Positions 1 to 4,460 of a DNA stretch of 9,686 bases are shown in pieces. The notes under the pieces were generated by a model. The model did not search any database. It saw nothing but the letters and a program-made list of their open reading frames with translations, and was not told the DNA's origin. Made by a program: the position numbers and the translations under genes. Positions within the stretch are counted from its first letter, which is position 1. Every line of letters begins with the position of its first letter. This stretch comes from Paracoccaceae bacterium (GTDB lineage Bacteria > Pseudomonadota > Alphaproteobacteria > Rhodobacterales > Rhodobacteraceae), in NCBI GenBank assembly GCA_021648225.1, contig JAKITE010000110.1, positions 1-9,686 on the forward strand. Direction: 5' to 3'.

Positions 1-195
1 GAATATGAATATCAAATGGTTGGCATGAACCGCGCCATGAATGATGACATAGAAACCGTATTTCTGATGGCCGAGGCCCAGCATCAGGCCATTGCTTCAA
101 AATTGGTAAAGGAAATCGCCCGTCTTGGTGGTGATATAAGCAAATTCGTAACCCCCCGCGTTGCAAAAGCGCTTGATGCAAAGCTGCAAAAGTAG
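1..195 (+). CDS. coaD: Phosphopantetheine adenylyltransferase (CoaD), C-terminal part
   Basis: An open frame enters from the left edge and ends at TAG 193-195, giving the last 64 residues of a protein. The tail reads EYEYQMVGMNRAMNDDIETV, followed by FLMAEAQHQAIASKLVKEIA and then RLGGDISKFV. This is the characteristic C-terminal half of CoaD: the conserved E-Y-x-Q-M-x-x-M-N segment, then the Ser-x-x-V-K/R-E-I-A motif that contacts the nucleotide phosphates, then the short G-G-D-hydrophobic stretch before the final helix. CoaD transfers AMP from ATP to 4'-phosphopantetheine, the fourth step of coenzyme A synthesis, in the cytoplasm. The N-terminal nucleotide-binding motif (T-x-G-x-x-H region) lies outside the window. 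The next gene starts 174 nt downstream on the same strand. The identification rests on recognition of the motifs and is confident despite the partial length. Confidence 0.88.
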   Translation, partial: EYEYQMVGMNRAMNDDIETVFLMAEAQHQAIASKLVKEIARLGGDISKFVTPRVAKALDAKLQK

Positions 196-233
196 CTGTC
201 ACTACGCATAGCACCTTCTTTGTTGCAAAAATA

Positions 234-268
234 CTCGCGCCGCAGGCTGGCCTGCCGAGCGCAGCGAG
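234..268. repeat. GC-rich hairpin cluster between coaD and the cyclophilin genes
   Basis: The 174-nt gap after coaD holds a compact self-complementary block. The arms gcagg (242-246) and cctgc (251-255) form a tight hairpin. Outer arms ctcgc (234-238) and gcgag (264-268) can enclose it. No T tract follows, so it is not a canonical intrinsic terminator. It could be a repeat-family copy or a Rho-dependent or mRNA-end structure. The rest of the gap is unremarkable apart from an AT-rich stretch near 298-322 that might hold a promoter, which I cannot define. Confidence 0.35.
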
Positions 269-369
269 GCCATGTTCAAATGAGTGCCGGAGCGCTATCT
301 TATATTTAGGGCTTTCATTTTGCTGCTTGATGCTTAGGTTGCAGCCAAACCAGAAACAGGAGAAGCCAG

Positions 370-876
370 ATGGCCGATATCAAAGATCCAGAAAATACCA
401 TTATCATCGAACTGAAAGACGGCAATGTCATTATTGAATTGCTGCCCGATGTGGCTCCTGAGCATACCGCCCGCATGAAAGAGCTGGCGCGCAGCGGTCA
501 ATATGACAACGTGGCCTTTCACCGTGTAATTCCAGGTTTCATGGCCCAGACCGGCGATGTGGCCAATGGCAACATGGAAAAAGATTTCAATCTGGGTCGG
601 GCGGGCACCGGCGCGTCTGATCTGCCCAATGTCAAAGCTGAATTTTCCAGCCTGCCGTTTGATCGCGGTGTTTTGGGTGCCGCGCGTTCCCAGAACCCCG
701 ACAGCGCCAATTCGCAGTTTTTCCTGATGTTCGCCGAAGGCCATTTTCTGAATAACCAATACACCGTATATGGCCGCGTAATTGAGGGCATGGAACATGT
801 CGACGGCATCGCGGTTGGCGAACCGCCAAGCGCGCCGGATCGCATGATTTCGGTCAAAGTCGCGGCGGATATATAA
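370..876 (+). CDS. ppiB: Cytoplasmic cyclophilin-type peptidyl-prolyl cis-trans isomerase
   Basis: This 168-residue protein is a single cyclophilin domain that catalyses cis-trans isomerisation of X-Pro bonds during protein folding. The sequence shows the catalytic FHRVI motif at residues 50-54 (Arg52 is the conserved catalytic arginine), PGFMAQTGD at 55-63, and the core NPDSANSQFF segment at 109-118, where Gln-Phe-Phe lines the proline pocket. The position of the human cyclophilin A tryptophan is taken by a non-Trp residue (HFLNNQYTVYGRV), as is usual in bacterial forms that bind cyclosporin poorly. There is no signal peptide, so it should be cytoplasmic. The start is fixed by AGGAG at 358-362, seven bases before ATG 370. 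The stop TAA (874-876) overlaps the next ATG (876-878) by one base, indicating translational coupling to the second cyclophilin gene. Confidence 0.93.
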   Translation: MADIKDPENTIIIELKDGNVIIELLPDVAPEHTARMKELARSGQYDNVAFHRVIPGFMAQTGDVANGNMEKDFNLGRAGTGASDLPNVKAEFSSLPFDRGVLGAARSQNPDSANSQFFLMFAEGHFLNNQYTVYGRVIEGMEHVDGIAVGEPPSAPDRMISVKVAADI

Positions 877-1475
877 TGCGGCGGTTATTTCTTAAATCTC
901 TGGCAGCGGCGGCTTTTGCGCTTTCTGCGGGGGTCGCACTGGCTCAAAACAATGATTTTGACCCTGAAAATATCCTGAACCTAGAAATTGCTGGTCAAGC
1001 AAATGGCGTGGTGCAAATTATTTTGCGCCCCGACATTGCACCCCTGCATGTGGCGCGCATCAAGGAACTAACCCGTTCCGGTGCCTATGACGGCGTTGCA
1101 TTCCACCGTGTTATTGACGGGTTTATGGCCCAGACCGGTGATGTGCAATATGGTCTAGCAGAAACCTATCAACCGGCCAATGCCGGTCGTGGCGGGTCTG
1201 AATTGCCCGATGTGCCGGCTGAATTTTCCGATTTGTCTTTTGATACCGGTGTGCTTGGCATGGCGCGCTCGCAAAATCCGGATTCTGCCAATGCGCAGTT
1301 CTTCATCATGTTTACGCGCTATCCATCGCTGGATGGCCAATATACGGTTTTTGGCCGGGTATTTGAAGGCATGGACATAGTGCAAGCCATCAAACGCGGA
1401 GACCAAAGCGCCAATGGCGCGGTTAACCTAGACCCCGACTATATCGCGCGCGCATGGATTTCAGCGGATAACTAG
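876..1475 (+). CDS. ppiA: Exported cyclophilin-type peptidyl-prolyl cis-trans isomerase
   Basis: This 199-residue cyclophilin carries an N-terminal signal peptide: MRRLFLKS, a hydrophobic Ala-rich stretch, and a probable cleavage after AlaLeuAla at residue 23. The mature enzyme is therefore expected in the periplasm. The catalytic FHRVI motif is at residues 76-80 with Arg78, followed by DGFMAQTGD. The SQNPDSANAQFFIMF core and the DGQYTVFGRVFEG C-terminal segment match those of the upstream gene closely, so the two are paralogs that probably arose by tandem duplication, one copy then gaining (or the other losing) an export signal. The start codon overlaps the upstream stop as TAATG and no strong independent ribosome site is needed. 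The gene is followed directly by a strong terminator. The ppiA symbol is by analogy with the periplasmic E. coli enzyme and is less certain than the family. Confidence 0.92.
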   Translation: MRRLFLKSLAAAAFALSAGVALAQNNDFDPENILNLEIAGQANGVVQIILRPDIAPLHVARIKELTRSGAYDGVAFHRVIDGFMAQTGDVQYGLAETYQPANAGRGGSELPDVPAEFSDLSFDTGVLGMARSQNPDSANAQFFIMFTRYPSLDGQYTVFGRVFEGMDIVQAIKRGDQSANGAVNLDPDYIARAWISADN

Positions 1476-1491
1476 GGCGTAATTCTGTAAT

Positions 1492-1526
1492 AAAAAAGGC
1501 CCGGGCTGATTGTCCGGGCCTTTTTT
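1492..1526. terminator. Intrinsic terminator after the cyclophilin operon, probably bidirectional
   Basis: The arms aaaaaaggcccgg (1492-1504) and ccgggcctttttt (1514-1526) are perfectly complementary over 13 bp with a 9-nt loop. On the plus strand the GC-rich stem runs straight into a T tract (1521-1526, then ATTT). On the minus strand the A tract supplies the same structure. It lies 16 nt after the stop of the exported cyclophilin and separates that operon from the DUF3179 gene. Confidence 0.93.
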
Positions 1527-1631
1527 ATTTGCAGAAAGGGAAATGTAGTATTCTCATACCCCGTCAATTTCCCGTGAAAGCATCTAGGAAAAGGTTACAA
1601 AATAGCGCAAGATTTGAATGATGTTTATGAA

Positions 1632-1638
1632 AAGGGGG
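1632..1638 (+). promoter_or_regulatory. Ribosome binding site that fixes the DUF3179 start
   Basis: The string aaggggg (1632-1638) sits five bases before ATG 1644. It supports this ATG rather than the in-frame TTG at 1614, and the residues encoded from 1644 make a clean signal peptide whereas the ten residues upstream do not fit one. Confidence 0.65.
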
Positions 1639-1643
1639 CTGTC

Positions 1644-2609
1644 ATGCTCAGAACGCTTACATTGACCACATTCTTTGCCCTGATGGCAGCAGCAGTATCA
1701 GCCCAAATGCAATTCTGGCAAAATGAATGGCCGGATACGGATTTTTCCAAAACCAGCGTTGATTTTAGCGAAATCATGTCGGGCGGGCCACCCAAAGACG
1801 GCATACCCTCGCTGGCTTCGGTGACCTTTGTTCCGGTTGCTGGCACTGAAATTCCGGGCCGTGAACCGGTAATTACCATTGAAATGGCTGGCCAGACCCC
1901 GCGCGCCTATCCGGTGCGGTATCTGACTTGGCATGAAATTGCCAATGATGTGATTGGCGATGTGCCGGTGGCGGTTACGTTTTGCCCGTTGTGTAATTCG
2001 GGCATTGTGTTTGATCGCCGCCTGAACGGCGAAACCCTCAGCTTTGGCGTTACCGGAAAATTACGATTTTCCGATATGGTGATGTTTGACCGCGAAACCG
2101 AAAGCTGGTGGCAGCAATTCACAGGCGAAGCCATTGTAGGAGAGCTGACCGGCCAAAAACTGACGGTGGTTGTCAGTTGGACCGAGTCGATGGAAGAATT
2201 TGCCGGTCGCAACCCCCAGGGCATGTTAATGGCCGAACCCACCGGATATCGCCGCGCTTATGGCGCCAATCCTTATGCGGGGTATGACGGGTCGGAAACG
2301 CCGTTCCTGTATCGGGGCGAAGAACCCCCCTTTGGTATCCAGCCTTTGTCGCGGGTGGTAAAGGTTGGTAATCGTGCATGGCCGCTTGGTCGTCTTGCCG
2401 AGGCCGGCATCATCGAAGAAGCAGGGTTTCGGCTGATCTGGTCCGAGGGCATGGCATCGGCGCTGGATACCCGTGAAATTGCAAAGGGCCGCGAGGTTGG
2501 CAATATCCGGGTGTTTGACGCCAGCGGAAATCCGGTCGGGCATGACGTGGTTTTTGCCTTTGCCTTTCACGCCTTTGCGCCGGATGGCGAATGGATGTTG
2601 GGAGAATAA
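1644..2609 (+). CDS. DUF3179 domain-containing secreted protein
   Basis: This 321-residue protein of the DUF3179 family has unknown biochemical function. It starts with a signal peptide (MLRTLTLTTFFALMAAAVSA), so it is exported to the periplasm or beyond. The hallmark is VTFCPLCNSGIVFDR, with Cys114 and Cys117 in a C-P-L-C arrangement that could bind a metal or form a redox pair; this chemistry is a guess. Before it come PVRYLTWHEIANDVIGDVPV and after it the family's LRFSDMVMFDRETESWWQQF and GEAIVGELTG segments, in the usual order. The length is normal for the family and no frame break is seen. It stands alone after a terminator, with its own ribosome site. Within 1527-1643 an inverted repeat gggaaat (1538-1544) / atttccc (1567-1573) could be an operator, but the support is weak. 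The IS110 remnant begins soon after its stop codon without damaging the gene. Confidence 0.88.
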   Translation: MLRTLTLTTFFALMAAAVSAQMQFWQNEWPDTDFSKTSVDFSEIMSGGPPKDGIPSLASVTFVPVAGTEIPGREPVITIEMAGQTPRAYPVRYLTWHEIANDVIGDVPVAVTFCPLCNSGIVFDRRLNGETLSFGVTGKLRFSDMVMFDRETESWWQQFTGEAIVGELTGQKLTVVVSWTESMEEFAGRNPQGMLMAEPTGYRRAYGANPYAGYDGSETPFLYRGEEPPFGIQPLSRVVKVGNRAWPLGRLAEAGIIEEAGFRLIWSEGMASALDTREIAKGREVGNIRVFDASGNPVGHDVVFAFAFHAFAPDGEWMLGE

Positions 2610-2670
2610 GGGAGTGGTGGGTGGAAACCATGCACGCTTGTCTCTAAAAGATATGTCATATTTGATGTTG

Positions 2671-2734
2671 GCAGACGAGACCCCGTCGCAGCCTCGGTTT
2701 TTGATGACCGTGCCGTCGCTTGGGGCTCGTCTGC
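2671..2734 (+). ncRNA. Bridge-RNA-like stem-loop with internal loop (IS110 remnant)
   Basis: The arms gcagacgagacccc (2671-2684) and ggggctcgtctgc (2722-2734) pair over 13 bp with a single bulged A at 2680. Inside, cggt (2695-2698) can pair with accg (2707-2710). This leaves a large internal loop with 10 nt on the left (2685-2694) and 11 nt on the right (2711-2721). A stem, a wide internal loop and an apical hairpin is the layout of the guide loops of IS110 bridge RNAs, and the position just upstream of the recombinase start is where IS110-group elements encode that RNA. The pairing is seen directly; the bridge-RNA role is inferred. Whether it is still transcribed is unknown. Confidence 0.5.
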
Positions 2735-2764
2735 TGATCAAGACTAAGCCTGAACAGTTGGCAA

Positions 2765-2791
2765 GGGGCGGCTGTGAGCTCAGCTGACCCC
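2765..2791 (+). ncRNA. Second stem-loop in the IS110 leader
   Basis: The arms ggggcggctg (2765-2774) and cagctgacccc (2781-2791) pair over 10 positions (one G-T wobble, one bulged A at 2787) around a 6-nt loop. It lies 21 nt before the recombinase ATG. It may be the second guide loop or the 3' structure of the bridge RNA, or a structure that limits recombinase translation. Its internal loop is much smaller than that of the first stem-loop, so a guide role is less certain. Confidence 0.4.
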
Positions 2792-2812
2792 GCCAGATCA
2801 AGGATAGGCACT

Positions 2813-3332
2813 ATGACTTTAGCACCAAATTATATCGGCGTCGATATCGCCAAGAACTAGGCCAAGAACTGGATTGACGTTTTTGATCCCGAAACCGCCT
2901 CCGCGCAGCACATCCCTACCTCGCCCAAACGGCTGGCCAGTATCAAACGTGATATCAGGTCAGTTTTGGGCCATATGACCAAACGCTTAACGCTGCTGGA
3001 AACCCGGATTGATCAGCATGTGCGGGCTTGTGATGCGCTGAAAACAGCCAGCTGCCGCCTGCAAGCCATGCCAGGTATTGGCCCAATTCTGAACGCCAGC
3101 CTCGTCGTCAACCTGCCGGAACTGGGCCATATAGACCGCCGAGAAATCGACAGCATGTCGGGCCTTGCGCCGCATGCGCGCGACAGTGGGTTATTCAAAG
3201 GTAAACGCCGGACCTGGGGGCAGGGCCAATGTGCGCCGCACGCTTTATCTGGCGGCTCTCAAAGCCAGCCAATACGACCCAACCCTGCGCGCCTTTCGGA
3301 AACGCCTGCAAGACGCCGGCATTTTTTGTTAA
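2813..3332 (+). pseudogene. IS110-family DEDD recombinase (transposase) remnant
   Basis: Translation from ATG 2813 (ribosome site near 2800-2804) gives MTLAPNYIGVDIAKN, then a stop TAG (2858-2860), then AKNWIDVFDPETASAQHI in the same frame. This is the start of the RuvC-like DEDD domain with its first Asp (GVDIAK). The next part of the family sequence, including the V-x-E-A-S-G and D-R-V-D-A acidic motifs, is absent: the frame passes from KRLASIKRDI directly into the helix before the C-terminal domain (RLTLLETRIDQHVRACDAL). I estimate that over one hundred residues are missing, judging from usual family length. The C-terminal domain follows with LQAMPGIGPI and SGLAPHARDSGLFKGKRR, which keeps the catalytic-type Ser (codon 3185-3187). 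A frameshift at the G run 3216-3220 moves the rest (RANVRRTLYLAALKASQYDP, then TLRAFRKRLQDAG) into another frame, ending at TAA 3330-3332 before the family's usual end. The gene is clearly dead. Confidence 0.85.
2849..2872 (+). repeat. 12-bp tandem duplication creating a stop codon
   Basis: The unit gccaagaactag (2849-2860) is followed at once by gccaagaactgg (2861-2872). They differ at one base. The second unit encodes A-K-N-W of the expected I-A-K-N-W-I-D-V-F-D segment. The first encodes A-K-N-stop. The duplication keeps the reading frame, and the single G/A difference turns the Trp codon into TAG. Confidence 0.85.
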
Positions 3333-3340
3333 GGGAGCTT

Positions 3341-3385
3341 CCGCCATTTTTTATGCAATCCTGACGGATTGATAAAAAATGTCGG
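3341..3385. repeat. Long AT-rich palindrome at the edge of the IS remnant
   Basis: The left arm cattttttatgcaatcc (3345-3361) pairs with ggattgataaaaaatg (3366-3381) over 16 bp, with one bulged G (3355) and a 4-nt loop (tgac). Beyond one mismatch, ccg (3341-3343) pairs with cgg (3383-3385), giving 19 pairs in all. A second copy of the left-arm outer half lies at 3315-3329 (gccggcattttttgt) and could pair with the same right arm at 3372-3386 with two G-T wobbles. The T and A runs are inside the stem and no T tract follows on either strand, so it does not look like an ordinary terminator. It may be a dispersed palindromic element or a mark of the rearrangement that truncated the IS. Confidence 0.7.
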
Positions 3386-3473
3386 CCTTGGCCTCGGCTA
3401 CGCCTCGGCGGTTAATAACGTAATATTGGTAGTAGTTTCTAGGGTGCCAAATATTCACGGCTTATCCGGTGAC
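3386..3473. other. Non-coding spacer between the palindrome and the next hairpin
   Basis: No convincing gene is present. An 8-bp direct repeat, gcctcggc, occurs at 3391-3398 and 3402-3409. The remainder is AT-rich with no recognisable signal. Open frames crossing it are chance readings that run into the antisense of the dehydrogenase gene. Confidence 0.5.
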
Positions 3474-3494
3474 GGTGCGTGGGGACCACGCACC
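3474..3494 (-). repeat. Perfect GC-rich hairpin after the dehydrogenase gene
   Basis: The arms ggtgcgtgg (3474-3482) and ccacgcacc (3486-3494) are perfectly complementary over 9 bp with a 3-nt loop. It begins 7 nt beyond the stop of the minus-strand dehydrogenase gene, a natural place for a transcript end. No T tract follows on the minus strand, so it may act as an mRNA 3' stabiliser, an inefficient terminator, or simply be a copy of a dispersed gtaggGTGCGTGG-type repeat. Confidence 0.6.
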
Positions 3495-3501
3495 CTACGG
3501 G

Positions 3502-4371
3502 TTAGCTATCCAGTTTACGCAAGCGGCGGATCAGGCTGGAGGTATCCCAGCGGTTTCCGCCCATGTTTTGCACGTCTTTGTAATATTGGTCGATCTGCGC
3601 GGTTCCGGGCAGGCTGGCGCCATTGCCGTTGGCCTCTTCTAGACAGATCGCCAGATCTTTGCGCATCCAGTCCACCGCAAAACCCAAATCAAATTCATCG
3701 GCAATCATGGTTTTATACCGGTTTTCCATCTGCCAACTGCCCGCGGCACCTTTAGAGATGACCTCGACCACCCGTTCGACATCAAGCCCTGCTTTGTCAG
3801 CAAAGTTCAAGCCTTCGGATAATCCCTGCATCAATCCGGCGATGCAAATCTGGTTAACCATTTTGGTTAGCTGCCCTGCGCCGCTGTCGCCCATCAATTT
3901 GCAAGATTTGGCAAAAGCCGCAATCACCGGTTCGGCCCGATCATAAGGGGCTGTGTCGCCGCCACACATCACGGTCAAAACCCCGTTTTGCGCGCCAAGC
4001 TCGCCACCCGAAACCGGCGCGTCGATGAAATCAAACCCGACCGCCGCTGCATATAATTCACGCGCAATATTGGCTGATGCAGTGGTGTGATCAACAAAAA
4101 TACTGCCGGATTGCATGGCTGCAAACGCACCATCCGCACCCAAAGTGACCGAGCGTAAATCTGCATCATTGCCCACACAGGCAAACACAATTTCGCAGCC
4201 TTTTGCGGCTTTGGCCGGTGTTGTGGCAAAGCTGCCACCATGTTGTGCCACCCATTTTTCTGCTTTGGCCGTGGTGCGGTTGTAAACGCAAACTTCATGG
4301 CCTTTTGCCACCAGATGCCCCGCCATCGGGTATCCCATTACGCCCAGGCCTAAAAATGCCAGTTTTGCCAT
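3502..4371 (-). CDS. NAD(P)-dependent beta-hydroxyacid dehydrogenase (3-hydroxyisobutyrate dehydrogenase family)
   Basis: This 289-residue cytoplasmic oxidoreductase has a full set of family motifs. A Rossmann motif FLGLGVMGYPMA carries G8-x-G10-x-x-G13. The loop VDHTTASANIAREL is near residues 93-106. The substrate-binding motif DAPVSGGELGAQNG starts at Asp117. The catalytic block GDSGAGQLTKMVNQ has the catalytic Lys170 and Asn173. GSWQMENR and FAVDWMRKDL follow in the C-terminal helical domain. The family oxidises or reduces short beta-hydroxyacids such as 3-hydroxyisobutyrate, tartronate semialdehyde or gamma-hydroxybutyrate. The exact substrate cannot be told from sequence. The start at 4371 is set by a strong ribosome site; a longer in-frame reading to 4452 adds 27 residues before the Rossmann strand that do not fit the family. 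It is divergent from the acylase gene, and its 3' side is bordered by a hairpin and the IS remnant. Confidence 0.92.
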   Translation of the reverse strand: MAKLAFLGLGVMGYPMAGHLVAKGHEVCVYNRTTAKAEKWVAQHGGSFATTPAKAAKGCEIVFACVGNDADLRSVTLGADGAFAAMQSGSIFVDHTTASANIARELYAAAVGFDFIDAPVSGGELGAQNGVLTVMCGGDTAPYDRAEPVIAAFAKSCKLMGDSGAGQLTKMVNQICIAGLMQGLSEGLNFADKAGLDVERVVEVISKGAAGSWQMENRYKTMIADEFDLGFAVDWMRKDLAICLEEANGNGASLPGTAQIDQYYKDVQNMGGNRWDTSSLIRRLRKLDS

Positions 4372-4377
4372 GATATG

Positions 4378-4383
4378 CTCCTT
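4378..4383 (-). promoter_or_regulatory. Ribosome binding site fixing the dehydrogenase start
   Basis: On the minus strand aaggag (4383 to 4378) lies six bases before ATG 4371, an ideal spacing, and selects this start over the longer upstream reading. Confidence 0.8.
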
Positions 4384-4416
4384 AGTTCCAATGCCGTTAT
4401 TGCCCCTTTGTCTTTG

Positions 4417-4445
4417 GCCTGCTATCTGCAAAGCGTCAAGCAGGC
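4417..4445. promoter_or_regulatory. Inverted repeat in the divergent intergenic region (candidate operator)
   Basis: The arms gcctgct (4417-4423) and agcaggc (4439-4445) form a perfect 7-bp inverted repeat with a 15-nt spacer, in the 89-nt gap between the dehydrogenase and acylase genes. The geometry would suit a dimeric regulator shared by both promoters. It also overlaps the weak AGGG ribosome-site region of the acylase gene. No regulator gene is adjacent, and I see no promoter boxes that I trust, so this stays tentative. Confidence 0.3.
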
Positions 4446-4460
4446 AGGGCAAAATTTATC

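Larger units (their letters stand above)
2640..3332 (+). mobile_element. Degraded IS110-family insertion sequence (both outer ends uncertain)
   Basis: This stretch of about 0.7 kb between the DUF3179 gene and the dehydrogenase gene holds the non-coding leader and a broken recombinase gene of an IS110-family element. The family uses a DEDD RuvC-like recombinase with a C-terminal serine-containing domain and is guided by a structured bridge RNA encoded in the non-coding end. Here the leader still has paired stem-loops (2671-2734 and 2765-2791), and the recombinase survives as N- and C-terminal pieces. IS110 elements lack clear terminal inverted repeats, so the left end is approximate. The right side breaks off inside the recombinase sequence next to a palindrome. 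The element cannot be autonomous. Confidence 0.75.

Noticed and set aside
334..798. Minus-strand open reading frame of 154 codons
   Set aside because: It is the antisense shadow of the first cyclophilin gene, whose sense frame has full family motifs and a ribosome site.
1614..1643. TTG start for the DUF3179 gene
   Set aside because: The ten extra residues are charged and would spoil the signal peptide, while ATG 1644 follows a good ribosome site.
2473..2787. Plus-strand open reading frame of 104 codons running into the IS leader
   Set aside because: It is mostly an out-of-frame reading of the DUF3179 gene that continues into the structured non-coding leader. It shows no domain or ribosome site.
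3341..3385. Palindrome as an ordinary intrinsic terminator
   Set aside because: The T and A runs are within the stem and no T tract follows the hairpin on either strand.
3391..3409. Short direct repeats as a CRISPR array
   Set aside because: Only two 8-bp copies with a 3-nt gap are present. There are no regular spacers and no cas genes.
3369..3755. Plus-strand open reading frame of 128 codons
   Set aside because: It starts in the spacer after the palindrome and then runs antisense through the dehydrogenase gene. It has no ribosome site and no recognisable protein features.
4372..4452. Longer N-terminus for the dehydrogenase (27 extra residues)
   Set aside because: The extra residues precede the beta strand that normally begins this family, and a strong AAGGAG stands before ATG 4371.
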